Origin: Bacteroidota bacterium
Lineage (GTDB): Bacteria; Bacteroidota; Bacteroidia; Chitinophagales; Chitinophagaceae
Direction of reading: 5' to 3'
DNA: 64,000 nt
Assembly (NCBI GenBank): GCA_947448725.1
Contig: CANFOM010000005.1
Coordinates: 1-64,000 of the forward strand
Shown: positions 8,455 through 17,281 of the stretch, in pieces
Position numbering within the stretch: the stretch's first letter is position 1
Layout of the letters: the number at the start of each line of letters is the position of its first letter
Program-made: the position numbers and the translations under genes
The notes under the pieces: generated by a model
Seen by the model: the letters and a program-made list of their open reading frames with translations, nothing else
Databases searched by the model: none
What the model was told of the DNA's origin: nothing

Positions 8455-9503
8455 TGTCAACTGTAACTTTTAAATCTGGAGCTCAATTATCAAAACAATC
8501 CATCACCATTTGGCGAATTGTTCAATTTGCGGTATGGCTAGTAGGTGCTGCTATATTAACTTGCTTATTATTTTTTCCACCCTTAGGCATTTTATTGTTT
8601 TGGAATGTGCTTATTCCTATTGCCCCATTTTTATTTGTAGTGGCCGTAGGAATTTGGAGAAATGTTTGTCCATTGGCCACTACTAACTTATTACCCAGGC
8701 ATTTGGGATGGTCAAAAAGAAAAAAACTAACTGCCCAACAGATTGGTATATTAAATGTCATTGCCACTTTTGCGTTATTTATAATTGTACCATTAAGACA
8801 TGCGCTGTTTAATAATAATGGCATGGCCACTGGCATTATGATTATAATAATGGCAGTAATAGGGGTTAGTTTAGGTTTTTTTTACGAATGGAAAAGTGCT
8901 TGGTGTTCTGGTTTATGTCCTGTACATCCAGTAGAAAAATTATATGGAGGAAATGTTTTTATGTCCATGCCCAATGCCAATTGTGAAAACTGTATGAATT
9001 GTGTTATCCCTTGTCCAGATTCTACCCCCAATTTCAATCCTTTGAGTACGCATAAAACCGAATACCATACTTTAAGTGGGCTAATGATTATTGGTGGATT
9101 ACCAGGTTTTATTTGGGGTTGGTTTCATGTACCCGATGCCAATACAATAACTTCTCTTCGTAGCTTTTTAAGTGTATACGAAATACCAGTGGTGGGATTA
9201 GCGACTACTTTTATTTTATATTATAATATTGAAAAAATTGTCAAACTAAAATATAAACGCAAACTCATTAGTATTTTTGCTGCTGCTGGTGTTTCTTGTT
9301 ATTATTGGTATCGATTACCTGCCTTAATTGGACTTGGTAAATTTCCCGAGGATGGTTTATTAATTAATTTAAGCAGTTCTCTTCCTTTATGGATAGTACC
9401 ACTTATGAGACTTGTTTCCACTGGTTTCTTTTTTTATTGGCTGGTACTTAGAAAACCTAACAATCAAAGTTGGGTCATAAGGCCTGAATTTGAAAAAAAA
9501 TAG
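8454..9503 (+). CDS. Membrane-bound [4Fe-4S] ferredoxin-like protein (NapH/NosR/CcoG-like)
   Basis: 349-residue integral membrane protein with about 6-8 hydrophobic helices. A central cysteine motif CENCMNCVIPCPD (CxxCxxCxxxCP) can hold one [4Fe-4S] cluster. Two further cysteine motifs follow membrane segments (RNVCPLATTN and WCSGLCPVHPVEK), as in the NapH/NosR/RdxA-type polyferredoxin membrane proteins. Such proteins move electrons across or along the cytoplasmic membrane. There is only one classic cluster motif here, fewer than NapH. It is preceded by an FNR/CRP-type palindrome and a start-codon hairpin, which suggests oxygen- or redox-dependent control. The partner reductase is not seen in the window. 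Confidence 0.75.
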   Translation: MSTVTFKSGAQLSKQSITIWRIVQFAVWLVGAAILTCLLFFPPLGILLFWNVLIPIAPFLFVVAVGIWRNVCPLATTNLLPRHLGWSKRKKLTAQQIGILNVIATFALFIIVPLRHALFNNNGMATGIMIIIMAVIGVSLGFFYEWKSAWCSGLCPVHPVEKLYGGNVFMSMPNANCENCMNCVIPCPDSTPNFNPLSTHKTEYHTLSGLMIIGGLPGFIWGWFHVPDANTITSLRSFLSVYEIPVVGLATTFILYYNIEKIVKLKYKRKLISIFAAAGVSCYYWYRLPALIGLGKFPEDGLLINLSSSLPLWIVPLMRLVSTGFFFYWLVLRKPNNQSWVIRPEFEKK

Positions 9504-9561
9504 CTTCAACGAGCATTTCTTAACTGCTAGATAAAGGTTTCATTCAATAAAATATACTAAA

Positions 9562-9590
9562 TTAGTAGACACTTAATTATTGTCTATTAA
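9562..9590 (+). repeat. Inverted repeat just upstream of the symporter start
   Basis: ttagtagaca (9562-9571) pairs with tgtctattaa (9581-9590), ten base pairs including one G-U, with a 9-base loop. It ends 10 bases before the ATG at 9601, so it could affect translation or mark a dimeric operator. Confidence 0.4.
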
Positions 9591-9600
9591 AAAATATTGA

Positions 9601-11232
9601 ATGAATAGATTGCAAACCGCTGACTATCTTGTTTTTTTTCTCTACTTTATTTTGATTAGTTCCTATGGATATTACATATTCCAAAAAAAGAAATCAGGCA
9701 CGACCAGTTCCACAGACTTTTTTTTAGCAGAAGGAGCCCTAACCTGGTGGGCCATTGGGGCTTCGCTGATTGCTTCTAATATTTCAGCCGAACATTTTAT
9801 TGGTATGTCTGGCTCTGGTTTTGCTTTAGGATTAGCCATTTCAACCTATGAATGGATGTCTGCTTTTACTTTAATAGTAGTGGCTGTTTTTATATTGCCT
9901 ATTTATTTGAAGAACAAGATATTTACCATGCCGCAGTTTCTTTCCAAAAGATACAACGATACGGTAAGTACCATCATGGCAGTTTTTTGGTTATTGGTTT
10001 ATGTGTTTGTAAACTTGACCTCGATAATTTATTTAGGGGCATTAGCGATATCTTCTATCACGAATATTAGTTTTGAAGTGAGTGTTATAGGATTGAGTGT
10101 GTTTGCTGTTTTTGTTACCCTAGGTGGCATGAAAGTAATAGGGTATACCGATGTGATACAAGTAATTGTTTTAATTATTGGCGGTTTGGTCACTACTTAT
10201 TTAGCCATTTCTTTGTTATCAGAACAATACGGATATGGAGGGAATATACTAAAGGGTCTTGCGGTTTTAAAAAGAGAAGCCCCAACTCATTTTCATATGA
10301 TTTTTGATAAAACCAATAAATATTATCCCGAATTACCAGGACTATCTGTATTAATTGGTGGGATGATGGTGAATAATTTAGCCTATTGGGGATGCAATCA
10401 ATATATTGTTCAAAGAGCATTAGGGGCCGATTTAAAAACTGCCCGTAAAGGAATTTTATTTGCAGCTTTTTTAAAATTATTAATTCCTATTATTGCAGTT
10501 TTACCTGGCATTGCGATGTATGTATTGCATCAAAGAGGAATGTTTCAAAAAGAAATGTCGGATGTACATGGGATTATAAAACCCGATCATGCTTATCCAA
10601 CTTTAATGAATTTATTGCCAGCAGGATTAAAAGGTGTTGCATTTGCTGCCCTTACTGCCGCTATCGTTGCCTCCTTAGCCGGCAAAGCGAATAGTATTTC
10701 CACGATTTTTTCATTAGACATTTATAAAAAATTTATTAATAAAAATGCATCTGAAAAAAAATTAGTACATATTGGAAGATGGGTGGTGATCGTAAGTATG
10801 TTGGTAGCAGCATTGGTATCACCTGCATTACGTTCCTTAGATCAAGCCTATCAATTTATTCAAGAATACGTAGGTTTTATATCACCAGGAGTATTGGCTA
10901 TTTTTTTATTAGGATTTTACTGGAAGCGAACCAACTCCTCCGCTGCCTTAGCAGGTGCCTTATTAACCATCCCCATTTCTACCGTATTAAAGTTTTTACC
11001 ACAATGGACCAACAATGCCTTCCCCAGTTTCCCTTTTTTGGATAGAATGTCTATTACTTTTGGATTGATTGTAATAGTAATGATTGCGATAAGCTTGAGT
11101 CAACCAAAAAAAGAAAATAACGCCAATGCGATAGAAGTAGATACCGCCATGTTTAAAGTAAATCCTGGGTTTATTATAGGATCGGTAGTAATTACGGGCA
11201 TTTTAGCAGCATTGTATACAGTATTTTGGTAG
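9601..11232 (+). CDS. Sodium/solute symporter (SSS family), possibly inositol or sugar
   Basis: 543 residues with about 14 predicted transmembrane helices. The SSS/SGLT signature region is visible: an N-terminal helix (YLVFFLYFILISSYGYY), FFLAEGALTWWAIGASLIASNISAEHFIGM, and later GLKGVAFAALTAAIVASLAGKANS. This is a Na+-coupled importer in the cytoplasmic membrane, closest in look to the SGLT-like bacterial sugar/inositol branch. The gene is followed, after about 96 bases, by a myo-inositol oxygenase gene on the same strand, which makes myo-inositol a plausible substrate (inference). A short inverted repeat precedes the start. Confidence 0.88.
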   Translation: MNRLQTADYLVFFLYFILISSYGYYIFQKKKSGTTSSTDFFLAEGALTWWAIGASLIASNISAEHFIGMSGSGFALGLAISTYEWMSAFTLIVVAVFILPIYLKNKIFTMPQFLSKRYNDTVSTIMAVFWLLVYVFVNLTSIIYLGALAISSITNISFEVSVIGLSVFAVFVTLGGMKVIGYTDVIQVIVLIIGGLVTTYLAISLLSEQYGYGGNILKGLAVLKREAPTHFHMIFDKTNKYYPELPGLSVLIGGMMVNNLAYWGCNQYIVQRALGADLKTARKGILFAAFLKLLIPIIAVLPGIAMYVLHQRGMFQKEMSDVHGIIKPDHAYPTLMNLLPAGLKGVAFAALTAAIVASLAGKANSISTIFSLDIYKKFINKNASEKKLVHIGRWVVIVSMLVAALVSPALRSLDQAYQFIQEYVGFISPGVLAIFLLGFYWKRTNSSAALAGALLTIPISTVLKFLPQWTNNAFPSFPFLDRMSITFGLIVIVMIAISLSQPKKENNANAIEVDTAMFKVNPGFIIGSVVITGILAALYTVFW

Positions 11233-11328
11233 CTGCAAAATAAAAGGAACCCAATAGATGTGCAAATAATTTGCCTATTTTATAAAAAAAGCCGATTTTT
11301 AACAAGCAATTAAAAAATTAAATGTTCT

Positions 11329-12192
11329 ATGGATAATAATAAACCTCTTGCCAATTTAGATGAATGGGAAATGGATGTCTTAAAAAGATACCCAGATCCT
11401 GATGCTATAGCAACGAATAAAACAACCGATGCCTTTAGAAATTATGAAGCAGAGGAAAGAGATACTGTAAAAGAATTTTACCGTTTAAATCATCAGTATC
11501 AATCTTATGATTTTGTACTACGTAAAAAAACCGATTTTTTACAGTTCAATAAAAAAGAGATGGCAATTTGGAAAGCATTTGATTTTTTAAATGAACTAGT
11601 AGACGATTCAGATCCTGATACCGACCTGGATCAAATGCAGCACTTATTACAAACTTCCGAAGCAATAAGAAATGATGGTCATCCAGATTGGATGGTACTT
11701 GTAGGTTTAATTCATGATATGGGAAAAGTATTATGTTTATTTGGTGAACCACAATGGTCTGTAGTGGGAGATACTTTCCCCGTAGGTTGTGCTTATTCAG
11801 ATAAAATAGTATACCCAGAATTTTTTAAAAATAATCCCGATTACAACCACGAAATATATAGTCAAAAGTTTGGCGTATACGCACCTAACTGCGGACTAAA
11901 AAATGTACATATGTCTTGGGGTCATGATGAATATGTATACCACATGATGAAAGATTATTTGCCTGAAGAAGGTTTATATATGTTACGTTATCATTCTTTT
12001 TATGCACAACATCGTGAAAGTGCCTACAATCATTTAATGGACGAGCATGATCATGAAATGTTTAAGTGGGTAAAATTATTTAACCCTTATGATTTGTATT
12101 CAAAAAATCCAAATCAGAAAAGTTGGGAAGAATTGCAACCCTATTATAAAGCATTGGTAAAAAAATATTTACCTGAAACTTTGAAGTTTTAA
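11329..12192 (+). CDS. Inositol oxygenase (myo-inositol to D-glucuronate)
   Basis: 287-residue non-haem di-iron enzyme of the MIOX family, similar in length to the mammalian enzyme. All six expected iron ligands can be matched by motif: H105 (MQHLLQTSEAIR), H129 and D130 (GLIHDMGK), H199 (MSWGHDEY), H222 (RYHSFYAQH) and D255 (FNPYDLYSK). The reaction uses O2 to cleave the inositol ring to glucuronate in the cytosol. MIOX is uncommon in bacteria but is known from some Bacteroidota. The adjacent SSS symporter could supply inositol. No uronate isomerase or uxa gene is nearby, so further metabolism must be encoded elsewhere. Confidence 0.95.
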   Translation: MDNNKPLANLDEWEMDVLKRYPDPDAIATNKTTDAFRNYEAEERDTVKEFYRLNHQYQSYDFVLRKKTDFLQFNKKEMAIWKAFDFLNELVDDSDPDTDLDQMQHLLQTSEAIRNDGHPDWMVLVGLIHDMGKVLCLFGEPQWSVVGDTFPVGCAYSDKIVYPEFFKNNPDYNHEIYSQKFGVYAPNCGLKNVHMSWGHDEYVYHMMKDYLPEEGLYMLRYHSFYAQHRESAYNHLMDEHDHEMFKWVKLFNPYDLYSKNPNQKSWEELQPYYKALVKKYLPETLKF

Positions 12193-12230
12193 GTTTTATA
12201 TTATTCTATCTATAATTGTATCCTCAATTT

Positions 12231-14921
12231 TTATTGATACAATTGATTAAATAGCATTTTATAACTACTATGTGTTTGGCCTCTGAAAGTAATTTCGGGT
12301 CCAAATACCAACAGTTTCCCATTGCCAATTTTAGCTTCAAATGCTGCAACACCATCTTGCAAATAGGCTTGCCCAAATGCCCAACCACTTCTTAAAGTTT
12401 TATCGCTTGCATACCAAGCCAAGGGTGTCACTTCTTTACGTGCAATTCCATCTGGTAATAATTTAAATACAGGACTAGCACTAAAATAAACATCGGCTTT
12501 TTTATTCATACCCCAATTGGCCTTGTATTCATTGTCCACTGTTATTTGCATGACACTTCCTGGAATGTAAAATTTTTCACCTGGTAAGTTCTTTTCTTTC
12601 CCAGCAACCATTTCCACCAATGCATTTCTAACTGGTGCATTTAAATGATAGGCCAAATTTGCACTCGAGCCAATCGTAATAATTTTTCCTCCTTTTTCTA
12701 AAAATTCTTGTAAGGCAGGGATAGACTTTTGGGTATTTATTTTACCCAACATGTAATGAAATTCTTGAGGAATTTCTTCGGCAATAGGTTCTTTGTCTTC
12801 ATAAGGAGAAGCGGTTTCTGGCTTAAGGGCAGGAATCGCTCCTTCTACAAAAACAATTACGTCATATTCATCTTTTAATGCACCTGCATCAATTTGCTTA
12901 GGATAAATGAGCTTAAAAGGAAAATGATATTGTTCAAAAATCCATCTTACCCAACCGGAAGAAATAGATCCACCATATTTATCCCATAGTGCAATTCTTT
13001 GTACGTTTACTTTATCATTGATCCCTTCTGGCTTTTTATTTACACTGGTAAATCTGATACCTTGTTCGGCACTTAATTTTTCTATTTGTGCTTCTACATT
13101 TTTATTGGTGGCCACAAAGTATTGGTCTTTGTTTTTAAATACTTCTACGCCTGTATTTAAAAATTCATTAACCGCCACATAGGCAGCATTTTCATTGGTA
13201 GGAAAAGTATACCCTACCCAGTCTTTACCTGTTTTATTAATTTGGCCTATTGGTTTTTGTAGCACACCATAAGGAATGGTTTCAAAAGGCCCTGTAAAAT
13301 TATCTAGTATTCTATCAAACTCAATGCCCATCGTAAAAGCAGGGGTCCAACCTGCTGCATCATAAGGGCGCACTGGAGGACCACCAGGATATAAAAAATC
13401 ATTGGGATGATCTTGCGGTTCAAACATATCTAATACATGTGGTCTAAAGGCTTGATTGGTTTTAACTACGTAAGAGCCCGCTGGATAATTTTTCCCTGCT
13501 ACCTTAAAATCAGTAATTGCTTTTTCAATTTTAATCCCACTTTGAATTAAAATATTAATAAAAGCTACAGCCGTAGTTGATTGCGTAATTGGAATAATAT
13601 AACCTCTCGGATCTCTTAACCCCGGATTTTTATACACTTTATCGAAATAAGTCAATGGAATGGTATCTGATTTTCCGTCTTTTTTATCTGCTTTAAATAA
13701 TTCAGTAATCAAGTCTGATTTTTTGGGAGACATCGTCCAGCTGTCTTTGCTACCCGCTTCAATACTATTTCTTCCCATGGTATAAATATTCAACAACAAT
13801 TCATCTTTATACCTAGCTGCATAATTTAATACAGCATAGTTTAAAGAAATAGAATAATCCATTGAGTTTTTAAAATACCATTTTTGTGGAGTAATAGGAA
13901 AAGGGGTAGCACTATTAGGTATAAGTCTTTGAGGCACCAGCGGAATAGACATAGGTGTTGGGTTGCCAATAATTTCAGTTAAGAGACCAATAATATTATG
14001 ATAATATGCGGTGGTTCTTAAACCTCCATTCCACCAAGTAGAATATACCGATCCGCCTTTCATCGTATAACCTGGTTTGCCTTCCGCATTCAAACGACTA
14101 CTCATCGCTGCCCCCAAAGCATCTATCCCTGTAACTAATAAAGGATCATACACATAATTAAATGGATCACGATACGGAGGGCCCGCTACTACAGAGCCAG
14201 GAGGACCCGCTTGATGGTGATTGTAAAGTATTTGTGGCATCCATTCGATATATTGTTGACGACTCATATTTTTAGACTCCTGCATATTGGTCATAAAAAA
14301 ATCTCGGTTATTATCGTGCCCAATATATTTTTCATATAAGCGGGGTAAATTAGAAGTGGTTCTTTTTAAGGTATCACTACTTCTCATGTACCAATTGGAA
14401 ACCAATTCTTGCCCATCCGGATTGGCATGAACAAATAATATAATGGTAGATTTTAAAATGCGCTTAGTTTCTTCATCTTCTCTTGTAATGATTTGATATA
14501 TAGATTCTATCCATTGATGAATACCGGTTACCTCGGTTGCATGTAGGCCGCCATCAATCCATACTACCGCTTTGCCTTCTTTAGCTAATTTTGAGGCTTC
14601 CTCTAAAGATAAATTTTCGGCGTGTGCAAGTTTTTGTGCAATAGATTTATACTTTTCTAAATTAGCAAGATTGCTAGGATCAGATACAATCAGCATGTAT
14701 TGATTGCGCCCCTCTTCTGTTTTGCCAATTACTTGTAATTTTACTTTTTTAGAAACTGCTGCAATTTTTTTCAAATACGTTTCTGTTTGAGTAAAATTTG
14801 CCAGTTGATAATTATCGCCTATGGCAAAACCAAAATGTGATTTAGGCGTGGGTACATTTTGTGCAGCTACATAAAATTGTGCTGTGATAATCCATAAAAT
14901 CGAAAATATTATTTTACGCAT
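12231..14921 (-). CDS. Secreted M14-family zinc carboxypeptidase
   Basis: 896 residues with a signal peptide (MRKIIFSILWIITAQFYVAA). The zinc motif HxxE is at H127-E130 (DGGLHATEVTGIHQW). A third ligand candidate is in LYNHHQAGPPGS, and the catalytic-glutamate region is LLTEIIGNPTP. The second half looks like a GATase1/ThuA-type flavodoxin-like domain (KYGGSISSGWVRWIFEQ and, later, GKIITIGSSANLAYHL), common in this family of large Bacteroidota M14 proteins. It acts on peptides in the periplasm or outside the cell. It is convergent with the inositol oxygenase gene (38 bases between stops). Confidence 0.9.
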   Translation of the reverse strand: MRKIIFSILWIITAQFYVAAQNVPTPKSHFGFAIGDNYQLANFTQTETYLKKIAAVSKKVKLQVIGKTEEGRNQYMLIVSDPSNLANLEKYKSIAQKLAHAENLSLEEASKLAKEGKAVVWIDGGLHATEVTGIHQWIESIYQIITREDEETKRILKSTIILFVHANPDGQELVSNWYMRSSDTLKRTTSNLPRLYEKYIGHDNNRDFFMTNMQESKNMSRQQYIEWMPQILYNHHQAGPPGSVVAGPPYRDPFNYVYDPLLVTGIDALGAAMSSRLNAEGKPGYTMKGGSVYSTWWNGGLRTTAYYHNIIGLLTEIIGNPTPMSIPLVPQRLIPNSATPFPITPQKWYFKNSMDYSISLNYAVLNYAARYKDELLLNIYTMGRNSIEAGSKDSWTMSPKKSDLITELFKADKKDGKSDTIPLTYFDKVYKNPGLRDPRGYIIPITQSTTAVAFINILIQSGIKIEKAITDFKVAGKNYPAGSYVVKTNQAFRPHVLDMFEPQDHPNDFLYPGGPPVRPYDAAGWTPAFTMGIEFDRILDNFTGPFETIPYGVLQKPIGQINKTGKDWVGYTFPTNENAAYVAVNEFLNTGVEVFKNKDQYFVATNKNVEAQIEKLSAEQGIRFTSVNKKPEGINDKVNVQRIALWDKYGGSISSGWVRWIFEQYHFPFKLIYPKQIDAGALKDEYDVIVFVEGAIPALKPETASPYEDKEPIAEEIPQEFHYMLGKINTQKSIPALQEFLEKGGKIITIGSSANLAYHLNAPVRNALVEMVAGKEKNLPGEKFYIPGSVMQITVDNEYKANWGMNKKADVYFSASPVFKLLPDGIARKEVTPLAWYASDKTLRSGWAFGQAYLQDGVAAFEAKIGNGKLLVFGPEITFRGQTHSSYKMLFNQLYQ

Positions 14922-14975
14922 GGTAGCAGGTTTTAATAAGTATATTTAAAATAGATTCTTTATAGTTAAAAATTT

Positions 14976-15575
14976 TTAGGCTGCATAAGCTTGTCTATCA
15001 ATTATAAATTGGATTAAATCATCCAAAACTATATTGGCTCTAGCACAAGCATCTTCTATGTCTTCTCTAGAAACGTTGGCAGCAAAGGCTTTGTCTTTAA
15101 TTCGTTTTTTAGCTCCTTTTAATTCCATCCCATGATAACCTTCTGGTCGCATTAAGGAATAAGCATGAATTAGTCCAGAGAGTTCGTCAAAAGCATAAAG
15201 CATTTTGTCCATTTTCGTAATAGGTTCCACTCCAAAATGAACAGGCCCATGAGAGGCAATTGCCCTAATAATTTCAGGATCAATCTCTTTTTCCTCTAAA
15301 TATTCAATTATTTTTTTACAATGAAGTTCTGGCCATTGATCCCAATCAGCATCATGTAAAAGCCCGGCCATTTCCCAGCGCCATTGATCCGCATCATTTA
15401 ATTCTTCTTTTTCCTTAGCCCAGGATTTCATTAAATGGGCCACTTGTTTCATATGTAATTGAAGCTTGGGATTCAGTACCCAACTTATAAATAAATCATT
15501 GGCTTCCTCCGTAGACAAAACACGCCCCTTGTTAGCAGGGTTACCAAATTCTGTTCTTCCTAAATTCAAAGACAT
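14976..15575 (-). CDS. HD-domain phosphohydrolase-like protein
   Basis: 199-residue cytosolic protein with an HD metal-binding core: LHMKQVAHLM, then MAGLLHDADWDQWPELH, then AIASHGPVHFG and, further on, the conserved acid in YAFDELSGLIHA. This is the pattern of HD/HDIG-type hydrolases that have stand-alone domains in many bacteria. The substrate is not predictable. It is upstream of, and in the same direction as, the M14 peptidase (54 bases), so the two may share a transcript. Confidence 0.82.
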   Translation of the reverse strand: MSLNLGRTEFGNPANKGRVLSTEEANDLFISWVLNPKLQLHMKQVAHLMKSWAKEKEELNDADQWRWEMAGLLHDADWDQWPELHCKKIIEYLEEKEIDPEIIRAIASHGPVHFGVEPITKMDKMLYAFDELSGLIHAYSLMRPEGYHGMELKGAKKRIKDKAFAANVSREDIEDACARANIVLDDLIQFIIDRQAYAA

Positions 15576-15825
15576 ACCGTTATTTCTCTAAAGTTAATAC
15601 TCCTATGGATGAATATCTAAATTTTGGGTGAAAATTGGATGAAAGTAGTAACTGTTTTTAAGCGCATCCAAATAGTAGATTCCATTAGAATCGATAGTAA
15701 GAAATTATACTAGTTCTTGCGTATCCATTAGGCTATATTACATTAAGTATTGAATTACTTGCTTTTACAATGGTATACCTAATTATAGGATTAGGAAAAT
15801 TAGTAATAAAGAAATAAATTTTGAT

Positions 15826-15833
15826 TAAATTTG
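15826..15833 (+). promoter_or_regulatory. Candidate -7 promoter box for the TPR protein
   Basis: TAAATTTG matches TAnnTTTG. The predicted transcript start near 15840 rules out an ATG at 15831 as translation start and favours 15885. No clear -33 element. In the rest of the roughly 300-base stretch 15576-15884 I see only AT-rich non-coding sequence. Confidence 0.4.
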
Positions 15834-15884
15834 AGATGGCAAAATAATTATTTTAAGATGGAACAAAAGGAAATACAAACAACA

Positions 15885-17279
15885 ATGAAGCATTTTTTAT
15901 TATTATGTATAAGTATCCTTATTACTATTACCTCTTGGGCACAAAGTGATAGTAATAATAATGCCTCTTATGATTCATTAAATGATATTAATTGGAATAG
16001 AAAATATGTAGCTGACCTATTAAATAAAATAGAAAAGCAAGAAGACAATGAAGAAAAAGTTATTGCCTATTTAAATATCGTTTCAAAATATGATTTTTAC
16101 AAAAAAGATAGTGCTATTATTTATTCCTTAAAAGCACTGAAACTTTCAGAAAAAATTAATTCAGACAAAGGGAAAATAAGAGCCTTAGATTTTTTACGTA
16201 TGGAATTTACTTCCATTGGAAATTATTTTGAGGCAATCAAAGCCGGAATTGCCCAATTAGAGATTGCAGAGAAAATAAAAGATTCAAGTAAAATATTAAA
16301 TGCTTACTATGGATTATCCTTAAGTTATAATGAATCCAAAGATTACGCTACTTCTCTAAAGTATTCTATAAAATTAAAAGAGTATGCAGCGGCTATTAAA
16401 AATAAAAGTTTAAAGGATTTTTATTATATCAACGCTATCACCAATATAGGGGACAATTTTATGAATTTAAATAAAATTGATTCTGCTTTAAACTATTTTA
16501 ATCAAGCCTACCAAATTTCATTAGGTCTTACCGAAAGTGAAAAATACATTCCATTGGGAAATTTAGGTGAAATTAATTTTAAACTAAAAAATTATGAAAT
16601 AGCGCTCTCTTATTATAAACAGTGTATTAGCAAAGAGGCGCAAAGTTATATAGATAGAGAAAAGCTTTCTTATTTTTTCCAAGCAATAGCAAATACATTT
16701 TTCGTTTTAAATAAGAAAGACTCTTCGCTACATTATGCAAAACTAGCCTATACTAGCTCTAAGGAAAGCCAATATCAAAAAGGGATATTGCAGTCAAGTG
16801 AAAAAATATCCGAAATATTTAAGGAAATTAAAAAATTTGATAGCGCTTTTTTTTACCAAGATGTATTTATAAAAACAAAAGACAGTTTATTTAACGATGA
16901 AAAAATAAGAATTCAAGAAAATTTTAGTTTCAGAGAGGAGATTAGGCAAAATGAATTAGAGGAGAAAGCAAAAGAAGACGCTATTGAAAGAAATACAAAT
17001 ATTAAGCTTGGCTTCATCGCCTTTTTTATTCCAAGTTTTGGTATTGGCGTTTTCTTAATTGGTCTTCGCAATAGAAAAAACATTAAAATAATAGTTACCT
17101 TAAGCTTGGCTTCTTTATTAATGTTATTCGAGTTTATATCCATGGTCATACATCCGTTTATTGAAAAACTGACGCATCATGATGCAATATTAATGTATAT
17201 AATTCTGCTGGTAGTTGCATTTATATTAATCCCAATACAACATAAGCTAGAAAATTTTGTAAAAAATAAATTTAAATAA
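15885..17279 (+). CDS. TPR-repeat membrane protein without a recognisable output domain
   Basis: From the ATG at 15885 the protein has 464 residues with a signal peptide (MKHFLLLCISILITITSWAQ). About 300 residues of tetratricopeptide-type helical pairs follow (for example NIGDNFMNLNKIDSALNYFNQAY, LGNLGEINFKLKNYEIALSYYKQ). Next come a charged coiled-coil segment (REEIRQNELEEKAKEDAIERN) and three C-terminal transmembrane helices. The architecture is that of Bacteroidota TPR-type sensor kinases, but where a kinase or LuxR domain is expected the chain ends with membrane helices. Earlier in-frame ATGs at 15831 and 15858 are less likely. It is convergent with GH95, with only 2 bases between stops. 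Function unknown; a periplasmic scaffold or sensor is a guess. Confidence 0.75.
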   Translation: MKHFLLLCISILITITSWAQSDSNNNASYDSLNDINWNRKYVADLLNKIEKQEDNEEKVIAYLNIVSKYDFYKKDSAIIYSLKALKLSEKINSDKGKIRALDFLRMEFTSIGNYFEAIKAGIAQLEIAEKIKDSSKILNAYYGLSLSYNESKDYATSLKYSIKLKEYAAAIKNKSLKDFYYINAITNIGDNFMNLNKIDSALNYFNQAYQISLGLTESEKYIPLGNLGEINFKLKNYEIALSYYKQCISKEAQSYIDREKLSYFFQAIANTFFVLNKKDSSLHYAKLAYTSSKESQYQKGILQSSEKISEIFKEIKKFDSAFFYQDVFIKTKDSLFNDEKIRIQENFSFREEIRQNELEEKAKEDAIERNTNIKLGFIAFFIPSFGIGVFLIGLRNRKNIKIIVTLSLASLLMLFEFISMVIHPFIEKLTHHDAILMYIILLVVAFILIPIQHKLENFVKNKFK

Positions 17280-17281
17280 AC

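Noticed and set aside
12214..12244. Inverted repeat aattgtatc / gatacaatt between the convergent inositol oxygenase and M14 genes
   Set aside because: It lacks a T-run on either side and is AT-rich, so I do not call it a terminator.
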